A DNA stretch of 64,000 bases from Pseudoalteromonas tunicata (GCF_002310815.1 NZ_CP011033.1:186001-250000), one strand, 5' to 3'. Counted from the stretch's first letter, positions 1 to 8,819 are shown. Made by a program: numbers and translations. Notes: generated by a model not told the origin, from the sequence alone.

Positions 1-1302
1 GATAGCTGGGGTGGCCAGTAATTGTTGAGCAAGGCGTGCGAATAAAAATAGCTCGGCTTGCTTAAAAAAATCAATCGCTTGCATTAACAATACTTGGCTA
101 GGAGCGCTTATTTGATGGTTAATCCAATGTTGTGATAAGGCATCGAGCCAATTGACAATATGCGCGTAAAAAGGGTGCTGTTCGTTTAAAAAGTCCAAAG
201 TGTGAGCATGAGAAAAATACTGACAAGCGTGGCTTAGGCTGCGCAAAGTGCCTAACAGAAATTGAGCAACATAAAGGCTGTTATCGAATGGTTTTTTCTC
301 TTGTAACTCCCCTTCAATGTGAGCACGAGCTTGCTCAAAAATGCTGGCATCGACCGTATTTCCTCTGATGAGTAAGGTCAAAGTATGCAAGATACCGAGC
401 GGCCCCGATAAATGAGGCTGTTTTCGTTTACCGTATTTCTGCTTTGCAGCCAGCGCTTGGCTAAATAGCTGCTGCGCTTGCTCTGGTTGATTGTTCATTA
501 AGGCAAGGCTTGCTTGCAGTGCAAGATGATAACAAGTACTTTTTAATGGTGCGAGTAACGCGGCACTTTGTGTTAATTGACCCGCATACAGATATTGCTC
601 TGCCAACAATAGCGCTAAGAGTTCATGCTCGGGCTGCAATCGCTGTACATTGTTTAATAAATCCAGTGCAAAGTGCGCCGGTTCACCATGTTGGCGAATG
701 AGATAAAACCAGCTGGCAAATGCTTGATATTGGATATCGGGGGGCAGCGTAACAAAGTGGTTTAAATCAAATTCGATAAAACAACACTCAACTAATACCT
801 GATTGCGAACATGATTGACTGTTTGCGGGTTTTTATGAAACGCCAGTATTTTTTCAAGATGTTTAAAGTTGCCGATAAAATAAAAGTCGCGTGCCAAACG
901 CTGTTCATCTTCTTCGGTGCGTTCCCATTCGTACATATTAAGCACCGGCACAACCTGTTCGGCGATGTCTAAAATAGTTAAAAAATGATTGTCTGCCAAG
1001 CTCTCGCGGGTCAGTCGCGCTGCCAAATAAGGTGAAATGTGCATGCCTTTATGACTTGAGCTGATAAAGCCCTCTGCTATCAATTGCTTTTTCATTTCAG
1101 GTTTTAAGCTGATAAACCCTTCAGGCCACTCAAACAAAAAATGTTGTTGATACAAACGCAAAAGCCGATTTATGTTGCCACTTGATACCGGCTTATAAAT
1201 AACCGCAAGAATTTTGAGCAGCCACTGCTCGGGCAGATTAAGGGCTAAATAAGCGTGATAAAGCGCTGCTGTTTTTTGCGACGTTTGGGCATTGATAATC
1301 AT
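1..1302 (-). CDS. Large helical-repeat protein, N-terminal 434 residues (gene continues past the left edge)
   Basis: An open minus-strand frame begins at an ATG at 1302 and runs off the window without a stop. The visible part has no signal peptide or membrane segment. It is rich in Leu/Ala/Gln amphipathic helices (for example LLAEQYLYAGQL and QPEQAQQLFSQAL) that look like TPR or another alpha-solenoid. I do not recognise the family. Long N-terminal helical regions of this kind occur in some SNF2-type helicases and LuxR/MalT-like regulators, but no catalytic motif is in view, so no function is assigned. It lies just outside the cassette array and faces away from it. It is not an integron integrase: none of the tyrosine-recombinase boxes is present. 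Confidence 0.75.
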   Translation of the reverse strand, partial: MIINAQTSQKTAALYHAYLALNLPEQWLLKILAVIYKPVSSGNINRLLRLYQQHFLFEWPEGFISLKPEMKKQLIAEGFISSSHKGMHISPYLAARLTRESLADNHFLTILDIAEQVVPVLNMYEWERTEEDEQRLARDFYFIGNFKHLEKILAFHKNPQTVNHVRNQVLVECCFIEFDLNHFVTLPPDIQYQAFASWFYLIRQHGEPAHFALDLLNNVQRLQPEHELLALLLAEQYLYAGQLTQSAALLAPLKSTCYHLALQASLALMNNQPEQAQQLFSQALAAKQKYGKRKQPHLSGPLGILHTLTLLIRGNTVDASIFEQARAHIEGELQEKKPFDNSLYVAQFLLGTLRSLSHACQYFSHAHTLDFLNEQHPFYAHIVNWLDALSQHWINHQISAPSQVLLMQAIDFFKQAELFLFARLAQQLLATPAI

Positions 1303-1802
1303 AAGAAAAGCTGTGTTTTTGTTAGTAAAAGTGCAGTGCGGCTACTATAACGCGAGTCGGGATACAAAAACACACAGAATTACTTGCTCGAACTTAATGA
1401 ATTCGACCCTTCGAGATACTTTGGTAACAACGCGGTGCGTTTTTATATCTTAATCATAAATATGATATCCGAGCGCCTGAATTAAAAAGCAGCAAATGCC
1501 CATTGTAGCGTTAAGGGGTCGGTGCAAGCCTGCTTGCGAAGGCGAGCGCAGCTCGGCAGGTTTTTATGGTTGGGCATTAACCTGACGCTACTTTGTTGAA
1601 TTGTGATTTTACCACCGAGTATTTTTTTACCACAGAGTACACCGAAGCTTCGCTCACCGAGAAAAACTAAGTGAGTAAAGCCAACTAATAAATAGCTTTT
1701 TCTTTCCTCTGTGTTTCTCTTAACCTCGGTGGTTAACCTTCTTTTTCACCACCGAAAACTCAGTTGTTAAAATTGTTTCACCACCGCCGAGTATTAAGAG
1801 CC
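1303..1802. repeat. Gene-free stretch with interspersed intergenic repeat module
   Basis: No gene is visible. From about 1440 the sequence follows the same order of blocks as the region after 24160: a GATATCCG block, then TTGAATTAAAAAGC, a palindromic middle (TAGCGTTAAGG at about 1507 pairing with CCTGACGCTA near 1590), then TTGTGATTTTACC and several copies of ACCACAGAG/CACCGAG-type repeats up to 1800. It reads as a degenerate interspersed repeat. The break at about 1803, where IS sequence starts abruptly, is the left edge of the cassette array. Confidence 0.5.
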
Positions 1803-2040
1803 CTGTATTGCTTGGTTCATAATATAGAAAAGCTGCAAAACAGGATGCATTAAGCAGGGGAAACCCTTTTTACACTTAAAAAGGGCTCAAAACCCCCACA
1901 TAAACCGCAAGAAAACCCATCTAAAACCCCGATTTAAAATCTCACCTCAAAACAGCCTAAACGATTGAATCAAAATAGGAACTAAGTTATGGTTTGCTGA
2001 TTAATAAAAACAAATTAAAAACGAGTAAATCTACAGGCTC
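1803..2040 (+). mobile_element. Right-end remnant of the IS1182-like element
   Basis: About 238 bp almost identical to 4565-4803, the right end of the complete IS1182-like element. It contains the last codons of the transposase (YCLVHNIEKLQN) and the right terminal inverted repeat, ending CTACAGGCTC and followed directly by GTTAGGC, a perfect attC-type R' core (GTTRRRY). Everything to the left of the remnant is non-IS DNA, so the element was cut at about 1803. This is the left boundary of the cassette array, and the deletion that removed the left part of this IS may also have removed the attI/intI end. Confidence 0.85.
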
Positions 2041-2085
2041 GTTAGGCTATAAGTAAGATTTTATAACTAAAATAGGGACGGCGTA

Positions 2086-2691
2086 ATGAAAAATATCATT
2101 TTAAAAATCACAGGATATGGCTTGGTTCTAGGGCTTTTGCTATTTGGTGTGCGTGCATGGGATATTAAGGAAAAGTGGGATGTTAATTCATCCCCAATAG
2201 AGCTTAAGTCTAGTTCTCTAAATAGTGGTGTTGAGCCAAATAGCTATGTGAGGATTCAGGGTGGAAGGCTTGATATTACCAATGCATATGAGGAGAGCCT
2301 TACCACCAAAAAGGCGAAGGCTAAATTAAGTTCATTTTTTTATATTCCTGTGGTTAATAGCGATGGCGTTGCTAGCTACATATTAAAGCGGTCGTTAGAG
2401 CCAACTATTAGTGATATGGTAAATGAGGTCGATATGACTGGTCTGCTTGAAGATGGGGCAAGCTTATCTTCTGATATGCTTTCGGAGTTCAATAAGAAAT
2501 ACAAATTTGGTGGCAAAGTATTTGTATTGGATTCAACATATAAAGCAAAGACACATGTTGAAAGAGCTAAAGGATTATTATTCCCTTTATATGTAATTAT
2601 TGGTGCGTTAGCAATTCGCTTGCTACTTAACAGAAACAGAAAGATTGTAGAAAGTGAAAAAATATCTACGTCCGAAGAGGAAAAAGCCTAA
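2086..2691 (+). CDS. Cassette protein, bitopic membrane protein of unknown function
   Basis: A 201-residue protein with a hydrophobic segment at residues 5-24 (ITGYGLVLGLLLFGVRAW) and a second at about 165-183 (LLFPLYVIIGALAIRLLL), a polar region between them and a charged tail. This suggests an N-in, C-in inner-membrane protein with a periplasmic middle domain. An AGGGA ribosome site lies about 7 nt before the ATG. The gene begins 45 bp after an attC core GTT (2041) and its stop codon overlaps the R'' box of its own attC, the compact layout usual for integron cassettes. I do not recognise the family. Confidence 0.8.
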   Translation: MKNIILKITGYGLVLGLLLFGVRAWDIKEKWDVNSSPIELKSSSLNSGVEPNSYVRIQGGRLDITNAYEESLTTKKAKAKLSSFFYIPVVNSDGVASYILKRSLEPTISDMVNEVDMTGLLEDGASLSSDMLSEFNKKYKFGGKVFVLDSTYKAKTHVERAKGLLFPLYVIIGALAIRLLLNRNRKIVESEKISTSEEEKA

Positions 2692-2781
2692 CAAAGCAAT
2701 GCAGCGGATATCTAAAAGTCGTCACCAAATTTGCTTTCGCAAATTTACTGCCAACTTTTAGCTACCGTTGATTGCGGCGTT
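2686..2781 (+). other. attC recombination site A
   Basis: R'' box GCCTAAC (2686-2692, perfect RYYYAAC) and R' core GCGGCGTT ending at 2781. The arms CTAAAAGTCG and the facing ACTTTTAG pair imperfectly around a long AT-rich loop. The rest of the R' core (GTTAAAT) is now at 4804, on the far side of the IS inserted at this point. Confidence 0.85.
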
Positions 2782-3333
2782 GAGGCTGTAGAATTACTTG
2801 TTTTAGGGACTGATTCTACACTTCTTTCTTTGCTCGATTTTTAACCTTGAACCCACCGGGTGACTGTGATCTAATAGATATTATTCACCCACGGTAACGT
2901 GTTATGGCTCTTTCGTTGGGTTAGGAGCCAAGCCTGACTTATCCTGCCAAAATAAATTCATTCCTATCAATTTCGCTGAGCAAATTTTGCCTGGCACATT
3001 TGAATATGCCCTTTGTTATATTGTCGGAAATAAACTCGACTTGTCGGGGTTTGACGCGTGGTATAACAACGACAAAACGGGCGCTGCTGCGTTAAAAATT
3101 ATTTTACTGGGCTATGCACATGGTTTTATCAGTAGCCATCGGATTGCAAAGGCTTGCGAGCATAATATTTTATTTATGAGTGTGTCGGGTGATATCCAGC
3201 CACATTACACCTCAATCGCGGCCTTTGTGGCTAAAATGCATGAACAGATTGAGCCACTTTTTACGCAAGTGCTGATGATATGTGATGAGGAAGACTTGAT
3301 AGGCCGCAACATGTTTGCCATTGATGGCTGGCA

Positions 3334-3350
3334 CTTTATTTTAACGAAAG
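3334..3350. repeat. Palindromic micro-insert 1 in the IS1182 transposase
   Basis: CTTTATTTTAACGAAAG separates the conserved AIDG part of the transposase from the SNASK-type part. Other IS1182 transposases have about four residues here, while this copy has 25 nt and shifts frame. It is the same kind of CTTT...AAAG palindrome as the inserts at 4472, 10969, 11031 and 11422. Confidence 0.6.
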
Positions 3351-3384
3351 AAGTCGAATGCAAGTAAAGACAAATTTAGCGGGA

Positions 3385-3450
3385 ATAAATTTGAACAGCG
3401 AAGCTGGCCTGAAAGGTGAGTATCAGGACGATACGAATAATGGAGTGGTA
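3385..3450. repeat. 66-nt insert in the transposase gene (copy 1)
   Basis: Removing this stretch restores AAATTTAGCGGG|ACATTC, which reads KFSGTF, the expected transposase sequence. The insert shares a core (AGCGAAGCTGGCCTGAAAGG, with GGAAT.AATTT just before it) with the insert at 3682. Its length is 22 codons. Confidence 0.6.
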
Positions 3451-3681
3451 CATTCGATGAATTAAGCCGCAAAAAAGCAAAGCTAGAACGGGCAAGCAAA
3501 CGCATTATTGAGCGTCATCAAGCCCAAGATGGCCTAAGTGAAGAACTGATAAATCAGGACTTAAAGCAAAAAGAAAAACTCGATAAAAGTGCAGGTAAAA
3601 TAAGCGCGTTTTTAGCCACTCACGAAGAAAAAACAGGCAGTAAAGACAAGCCGGTTAAAAGTAATATCACCGACCCTGAAA

Positions 3682-3750
3682 AATTCATCAGGAATGAATT
3701 TTAATAGCGAAGCTGGCCTGAAAGGCGAGTCCATGGATAGGGCTAGTAGT
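3682..3750. repeat. 69-nt insert in the transposase gene (copy 2)
   Basis: Removing it joins GACCCTGAAA to GCGCGAAAATG and restores TDPESAKM, the expected catalytic-domain sequence. It carries the same AGCGAAGCTGGCCTGAAAGG core as the 3385 insert and begins with a small inverted repeat (AATTCAT, spacer CAGGA, ATGAATT). Its length is 23 codons, but it contains stop codons in the transposase frame. Confidence 0.6.
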
Positions 3751-4471
3751 GCGCGAAAATGACCACCTCAAAAGGCACCATACAAGGCTACAATGGTATT
3801 GCGATAAACGATGATAAACATCAAATTATTTTACAAGCACAAACGTGTGGCTCAGTGGGAGAGCAACAAACCTTACAGCCAGCCGTTGAGCAATTAAAAC
3901 AACAGCTTAATAAACTCAACGCAAACCGAACGTCAAAGGAGCAGGCCATCAAATTCACCGCAGACAGTGGCTTTAACAGCGAAGCGAACCTCGAATTTAT
4001 GGCGCAAAGTGGCTTTGATAGTTACATAGCCGATAACCAATTTAGAAAACGCAATCCGCTGTTTAAAGAGAGCGAAACCTACGAAACAGAGCAAGAAAAG
4101 CGCCGATTAAAACGCAGTAAAGGCAAGCCACGGTTATTTACCTCAGATGACTTCCACTATGATGAAGTAACCCAAACCTGCCGCTGCCCCGCAGGCAATG
4201 AGATGTGGCGAAGTGGTATCAATGTCAACAGCCATCATCAACAATACACCCGATTCTGCGGTTACTTAAAAGACTGTAAAATCTGCCCACTGCAACAACA
4301 ATGTATGCGAAAGCCACCGATAAAAACAGGACGGCAAGTGCAGTTTAAGAATGATGAATCCCGCAAAAAAGTCAGTTACATCGACAAAATGAAGTAAAAA
4401 TAGACAGCCCAATGGGACGACGACACCTTTTTATTCAAGGAATGGCAAACGACTAGGCTGTATCGAACCTG

Positions 4472-4489
4472 CTTTCCTTTAAATAAAAG
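4472..4489. repeat. Palindromic micro-insert 2 in the IS1182 transposase
   Basis: CTTTCCTTTAAATAAAAG interrupts the conserved IEPVF.NIT stretch: IEP is encoded before it and NITVNKGMNK after it. The gap between the two conserved parts is 23 nt where 9 nt would be expected, a net gain of 14 nt. It brings in a TAA stop and a frameshift. Confidence 0.65.
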
Positions 4490-4826
4490 GCGGAATATCA
4501 CCGTCAATAAAGGCATGAATAAATTGACCTTGCGTGGTCAAACGAAAGTGAATGCCCAGTGGCAACTGTATTGCTTGGTTCATAATATAGAAAAGCTGCA
4601 AAACAGAGTGCATTAAGCAGGGGAACCCCTTTTTACACTTAAAAAGGGCTCAAAACCCCCACATAAACCGCAAGAAAACCCATCTAAAACCCCGATTTAA
4701 AATCTCACCTCAAAACAGCCTAAACGATTGAATCAAAATAGGAACTAAGTTATGGTTTGCTGATTAATAAAAACAAATTAAAAACGAGTAAATCTACAGG
4801 CTCGTTAAATGCCCTAGGAGGTTTTG

Positions 4827-5435
4827 GTGAATTTTAAATGGATTTTTATTGCGACAGCATTTTTTGTATCTCAAGTAAATGCTATTGATGTGATTGCTTT
4901 ATATAAAGAAGATCAAACAGTTCGTACTCACTTGCGGTCGCTTCCTAAAAATGAAGTTAGAAAATATATAACTGAGGTTATGCTCCCAGGAGATAAAGCT
5001 AGACTTTCGCAGGTTGAAAGCTTATTAAATAGCACGGATAGTTTATCCTCTGAAGAATACTTTGCGGCGGCTATGATAATGCAGCATGGTTCAGAACCAA
5101 AGCATTACAAAATGGCAATGGAGCTTTCAAAAAAATCAGCTTCGCTTGACCCAAATAATAAAAGCGCTAACTGGTTATCGTGTGCTGCTGAGGATAGATA
5201 TCTTCTTAAAATTGGTAAATCTCAAGTATGGGGAACTCAATTAAATAGAAAAATGAATGCTGATGGAACACATGAAATTTACTATTTGGAAAATTTCAAT
5301 AAAAATGCTCGTCCTGATGAACAAAGAAAATTGTGTGGCATCCCAACTCTGGCTGAAATTGAGTCCAGACTTGAGGCAATGGCAAAATTAACTGATAGAA
5401 ATAAACAATACAGTTTATGGAAAACGGGCACTTAA
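4827..5435 (+). CDS. Cassette protein, predicted periplasmic protein of unknown function
   Basis: 202 residues from a GTG preceded by AGGAGG with 6-nt spacing; the TTG three bases earlier is too close to the ribosome site. A clear signal peptide (WIFIATAFFVSQVNA) is followed by a soluble, mostly helical domain. The part around ALDPNN-like SASLDPNNKSANW resembles a Sel1/TPR-type repeat, so a short solenoid is possible, but I do not recognise a family. The gene lies 20 bp after the GTTAAAT core restored on the right side of the IS, and its own attC follows at once. Confidence 0.75.
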   Translation: MNFKWIFIATAFFVSQVNAIDVIALYKEDQTVRTHLRSLPKNEVRKYITEVMLPGDKARLSQVESLLNSTDSLSSEEYFAAAMIMQHGSEPKHYKMAMELSKKSASLDPNNKSANWLSCAAEDRYLLKIGKSQVWGTQLNRKMNADGTHEIYYLENFNKNARPDEQRKLCGIPTLAEIESRLEAMAKLTDRNKQYSLWKTGT

Positions 5436-5527
5436 CAAGCTGTTAAATCAGGACAAATAACAGTTGGCTATTTGCTCCTGCGTCGCTTATTTTAGCCAAC
5501 AATTATTTGCCCATTAACGAGGGCGTT
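5430..5527 (+). other. attC recombination site B
   Basis: R'' ACTTAAC (5430-5436) and R' GAGGGCGTT ending at 5527. The arms CAGTTGGCTA and TTAGCCAAC pair. It is similar in sequence to attC at 12798-12895 (AAGCTGTTAAA..AGGACAAA..ACAGTTGG in both), so the two cassettes carry related sites. A group II intron begins one base after the core. Confidence 0.85.
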
Positions 5528-5528
5528 A

Positions 5529-7448
5529 GTGCGTCAAGCGAAGCTTGATGCATCTTGCAGGGTGCAAGTCCCTGTCGGGTAAGGTTTAACTCACCACCCG
5601 TATCGAGTGTTGCGCCTATGGCGGAGCTGTTTTTTTTCAGCGAACAAGATAGGTGAAGCGTACACAGAGAATTAAGTAGGCCACAGGGGATCCGTGTCCC
5701 TGAAGTGCTGAGATCGCTCCGATAAATACAGTCTGACTGACGAGGTTTGTAACGCCACTGAAGTCCAAGCAAAGCAACCGTAATGAGTGAGGTTGTGGCG
5801 AGTCAGCGGAGTTATTAAGCCGTGGCATGTTTTAAAGAGATGCATCAGGAACTTGAGAGAGCCAAAGGTGTTCCGCAAGGACGCGGTAGGGAAGCTAAGT
5901 CAAAAGCAAGGCCAACGATGACCCTTTGGCAGTCAGACCAGTTCGTAGTAGTTTGAGACGGGAAAGCCGATCACATGGCGAAGGGGCTGGCAGTTATATC
6001 ACGTGTTTAGCAGACACATAGGCCGGACAATGTAGGGCTGGACTCACTATGATAACCGAACTAAACGCGATCACATTTAAATCACAGCGCCACCCCAAAC
6101 ACAGGTTTCAGAACTTATACGGATTACTAAGGGAAGATTTCCTGTATCAAAGTTGGGGTCAGCTCAATAAACAAGCAGCCGCTGGTATTGATGGCATCAC
6201 CATGCCTGCTTATCAGCAGCAACTTGTTGGCAACATTACTCGACTGAGCGATGCCCTGAAGCATAAGCGCTTTCGAGCCAATGACATCAAACGTGTCTTT
6301 ATTCCCAAAGCAAATGGCAAACAGAGACCGCTGGGCTTGCCCACGGTGGATGATAAATTGGTGCAACAAGGCGTGAGCCAGATATTGCAAAGTATCTGGG
6401 AAGCGGATTTTCTGCCCAATAGCTATGGCTACCGACCGAATAAAAGCGCCCATCAAGCGGTGCACAGTTTAGCGTTGAATCTTCAGTTTAAAGGATACGG
6501 TTACATTGTGGAGGCTGACATTAAAGGCTTCTTCAACAACCTTGATCACAACTGGCTGATGAAGATGCTCAAACAACGCATTGATGACAAAGCCATGCTG
6601 AGTTTAATCAGCCAATGGCTTAAAGCCCGCATAAAATCACCTGAAGGGGTATTTGAATACCCGAAAAGCGGTACGCCGCAAGGGGGGATCATTAGCCCGG
6701 TACTGGCGAACATCTACCTGCATTACGCACTCGACTTATGGTTTGAAAAGAAAGTAAAACCCCGAATGCGTGGCCGCGCGATGCTCATCCGGTACGCCGA
6801 TGATTTTGTGTGTGCGTTCCAGTACGCCAACGATGCTGAGCGATTTTACGAGGTGCTGCCAAAACGACTTAAGAAATTCAATTTAGAAGTGGCAGAGGAG
6901 AAAACCTCACTGCTACGATTTAGTCGATTTCACCCGAGTCGAAAACGGCAATTTGTGTTTCTTGGTTTTGCCTTTTACTGGGCAAAAGATGCACAGGGAA
7001 AACCTCGACTCAGGCGGCGAACAGGGGCGGAAAAGCACCGCGCCAGCATGAGCGAGTTTTACCAATACATCAAAGCCAAGCGGTCAAACAAGCTCAACAC
7101 TTGGATGCCGCAACTGAAACGCAAACTGATGGGATACCGAAATTACTTTGGCCTGCCAGACAACAGCTGCAGCCTTGATAGATTGTACAGTTATGTGTTG
7201 CACAGTTTATACAAATGGCTGAATAGGCGCAGTGGCAGACGCAGTTACAATTGGAGTAATTTCAAGAAGATGCTAATGTATTATGCAATTGAGCGACCAA
7301 GAGTGAGTAAGCGATTTATTCACGTAGATTGGTACTAGGAGCGTGTTGATTTACACGCGTGAATATATAACTGAAGAGCCGGATGCGGTAATTCCGCACG
7401 TCCGGATCTGTGTGGGGTCGGCCCAGTAATGGGTCGCTCTACCACGAT
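5529..7448 (+). mobile_element. Group IIC-type (attC-associated) group II intron
   Basis: A 1920-bp intron with 5' end GTGCG and a GC-rich structured 5' part (5529-6048), the reverse transcriptase gene within domain IV, a domain V hairpin at about 7376-7409 (GAGCCGGATGCGG, loop AATT, CCGCACGTCCGG) and a terminal hairpin ending CTACCACGAT. It lies directly at the R' core of attC B, the position typical of the class C-attC introns known from integrons. Its orientation is the same as the cassette genes. Exact ends are set from the GTGCG start and the ACGAT end, with one or two bases of doubt at the 3' side. Confidence 0.85.
6049..7338 (+). CDS. ltrA: Group II intron reverse transcriptase/maturase
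   Basis: 429 residues, the usual size for class C intron proteins, which have the reverse transcriptase and X/maturase domains but no HNH endonuclease domain. Visible motifs: RRPLGLPTVDDKLVQ-type block 2 (about residues 92-107), SYGYRPNKSAHQAV (125-138), the PQGGIISPVLANI block (210-222) and the catalytic YADD (249-252). The X domain follows, and the C-terminal region is short and basic (GYRNYFGLPDNS...RRSYNWSNF). It splices and mobilises its host intron by target-primed reverse transcription. No disruption is seen. Confidence 0.93.
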   Translation: MITELNAITFKSQRHPKHRFQNLYGLLREDFLYQSWGQLNKQAAAGIDGITMPAYQQQLVGNITRLSDALKHKRFRANDIKRVFIPKANGKQRPLGLPTVDDKLVQQGVSQILQSIWEADFLPNSYGYRPNKSAHQAVHSLALNLQFKGYGYIVEADIKGFFNNLDHNWLMKMLKQRIDDKAMLSLISQWLKARIKSPEGVFEYPKSGTPQGGIISPVLANIYLHYALDLWFEKKVKPRMRGRAMLIRYADDFVCAFQYANDAERFYEVLPKRLKKFNLEVAEEKTSLLRFSRFHPSRKRQFVFLGFAFYWAKDAQGKPRLRRRTGAEKHRASMSEFYQYIKAKRSNKLNTWMPQLKRKLMGYRNYFGLPDNSCSLDRLYSYVLHSLYKWLNRRSGRRSYNWSNFKKMLMYYAIERPRVSKRFIHVDWY

Positions 7449-7508
7449 TATTAATTATTGAATTGGCGATAGAATAGATAGTTTTAAAGTAGAAGGTGTA
7501 AAAGATAA

Positions 7509-8399
7509 ATGCGTAAACGTAAAGCCCTGTCTGATTATTTAACGGATATCTTACTTTCATTGAAAAGAATAGAAAAAGCCGAAGAAAAAAAGGAATCTCA
7601 AAAGCAATTTAACTTGAACTACTTATTTGGTGTTGTAGCTTTTGTTTCCATTGTTTTATTGTCAAATGGCTCTCAAGATAACCCAGATTTTTCATGGATA
7701 GACAATAACAAATTTGCGTTGAAGTTGTGGGGAGTGTCGCTTGCGACTATATACCTATGTATGTCCATTGAAAGGATGACCTTTTTTAAACCACTTTGGG
7801 AGTTTACTGTTACAAAGCTATCTGCTTCCGTTGCGCTTTCCTTGTTAGTCGTTTTTTGTACTGGCAAGGCTGCAGGGATAATAAATGGTATTTTTGGTGT
7901 TGATGCTGCAGCTCTTCCATTTACGCTTACATTTACAACAGCCCTAATAATTTTTAGTTACCTTGTTCCATTTATATTTGTGCTGGGAGTTGTTGGCTTA
8001 GGTCATTTATTGATTGTTATGGCGTGGTGTAAAAGTAGGTTCTATGACAAAGATAAATCGGAATATTTCCCTCCATTAAATTCAGTGTTCTTTGCTGGGC
8101 TATCTGCTGTCGTTGTGTACTTTGGTTATTCTTGGTCTAGCGATAATTTTAGCCAAGAAGAACTGCCAAAGAAGGCTTACTTATTGGCACACAAGCTAGA
8201 TTTCAACTCAAAGCATGAGTGTGGAAACTTAAAGAGTAATATTCCTGTTATTTTTATTGGTAATTCTCAGTCTACTGTATTAGCTGATTTATCTAAGCCG
8301 GAAGTACCTACCGTAGAATGGTTTTTTGAATCTCCTATCGAGGTGCCAAAACAATTTTACCGGGTGGCTTGTACTGTGAAGGATTACAAAGGAAATTAA
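7509..8399 (+). CDS. Cassette protein, multi-pass membrane protein of unknown function
   Basis: 296 residues. After a charged, coiled-coil-like start (IEKAEEKKESQKQF, residues 20-33) there are about five hydrophobic segments: about 38-52, 72-86, 103-118, 138-165 and 195-208. A soluble C-terminal part of about 90 residues contains the cysteine pair HECGN and ACTVKD. An AAGGTG-like ribosome site lies upstream. I do not recognise a family. The gene follows the group II intron and ends exactly at its attC. The fully open frame and cassette layout support it as real. Confidence 0.75.
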   Translation: MRKRKALSDYLTDILLSLKRIEKAEEKKESQKQFNLNYLFGVVAFVSIVLLSNGSQDNPDFSWIDNNKFALKLWGVSLATIYLCMSIERMTFFKPLWEFTVTKLSASVALSLLVVFCTGKAAGIINGIFGVDAAALPFTLTFTTALIIFSYLVPFIFVLGVVGLGHLLIVMAWCKSRFYDKDKSEYFPPLNSVFFAGLSAVVVYFGYSWSSDNFSQEELPKKAYLLAHKLDFNSKHECGNLKSNIPVIFIGNSQSTVLADLSKPEVPTVEWFFESPIEVPKQFYRVACTVKDYKGN

Positions 8400-8522
8400 T
8401 ATAACAAGCAATTTAAGAGGGATTCACAACGCTTGGCACTTTTGCTTCTACTTCAAATTTAGTGTTTACGGTACAATGCGGTAGGTTGGGTGGTGGCGTT
8501 GTTCACCCCTTAATTGGGCGTT
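8399..8522 (+). other. attC recombination site C (long, VCR-like)
   Basis: About 124 bp from the R'' box (ATATAAC, imperfect) to GGGCGTT. The inner arms CACAACGCTTGG...GGCGTTGTTCACCCC and TTAAGAGGGATT give a long imperfect fold much like the attC repeats of Vibrio chromosomal integrons. A MITE starts immediately after the GTT (8520-8522). Confidence 0.9.
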
Positions 8523-8669
8523 GAGGCTGTAGAATTACTCATTTGGTCAAGTTTTTAGGTGCTTTAAGGGGTCTCAAATGCATTGCTTAGTACGAGATTA
8601 TCGCTTAGAAAGCGATACAGGAGGTCAAAAAAATGGCCAAATTTATAAAAATAGAAATTCTACAGCCTC
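8523..8669 (+). mobile_element. attC-targeting MITE, copy 1
   Basis: 147 bp with ends GAGGCTGTAGAATTAC / inverted AATTCTACAGCCTC, flanked by GTT on both sides. The interior has a small hairpin (TCGCTTAGAAAGCGA), a strong AGGAGG ribosome site and, 8 nt later, an ATG (8633) opening the short frame MAKFIKIEILQPR; its stop TGA is made by the joint with the next element (CGT|TGA). Its ends match the IS1182-like element at 2782, but its interior does not, so it is a non-autonomous derivative or relative. Confidence 0.85.
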
Positions 8670-8672
8670 GTT

Positions 8673-8819
8673 GAGGCTGTAGAATTACTCATTTGGTCAA
8701 GTTTTTAGGTGCTTTAAGGGGTCTCAAATGCATTGCTTAGTACGAGATTGTCGCTTAGAGAGCGATACAGGAGGTCAAAAAAATGGCCAAATTTATAAAA
8801 ATAGAAATTCTACAGCCTC
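8673..8819 (+). mobile_element. attC-targeting MITE, copy 2 (tandem with copy 1)
   Basis: 147 bp, differing from copy 1 at only a few positions, separated from it by a single GTT (8670-8672) and followed by GTTAGGC, a perfect R' core. Its short frame MAKFIKIEILQPR (ATG 8783) ends at TAG 8822-8824, the stop being completed by the cassette's own GTTAG. The next gene starts 9 nt later at 8834, so ribosomes loaded by the MITE's AGGAGG could restart there. Confidence 0.85.

Larger units (their letters stand above)
2942..4616 (+). pseudogene. IS1182-family transposase, multiply interrupted
   Basis: Transposase sequence reads in pieces: the N-terminal DUF772-like part (about 2942-3333, with ILPGTFEYAL and a conserved DLSGFDA-type stretch), a linker (about 3451-3681, FDELSRKKAKLERASKRI), the DDE-type part (3759-4397, TADSGFNSE and the CRCPAGNEM zinc-like region) and the C-terminus (about 4495-4616, GMNKLTLRGQ and YCLVHNIEKL). 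Between the pieces lie a short palindrome at 3334-3350, a 66-nt insert at 3385-3450, a related 69-nt insert at 3682-3750, a stop at 4395 and a palindrome at 4472-4489. The start codon is unclear. The gene cannot make a full protein by normal decoding. Confidence 0.85.
2782..4803 (+). mobile_element. IS1182-family insertion sequence inserted at the attC GTT
   Basis: A 2022-bp element. Left end GAGGCTGTAGAATTACTT; the right end read on the minus strand is GAGCCTGTAGATTTACTC, an imperfect 18-bp terminal inverted repeat. GTT lies on both sides (2779-2781 and 4804-4806), either a 3-bp target duplication or part of a preferred target. The interior carries a broken transposase with the DUF772 and DDE layout of IS1182. 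Three MITEs in the same array share these ends and the same attC position, so this element or a relative is the likely source of the transposase that moved them. Confidence 0.85.

Noticed and set aside
5503..5878. Minus-strand frames in the 5' part of the group II intron
   Set aside because: This is the structured RNA part of the intron; the frames have no homology pattern and no ribosome site.
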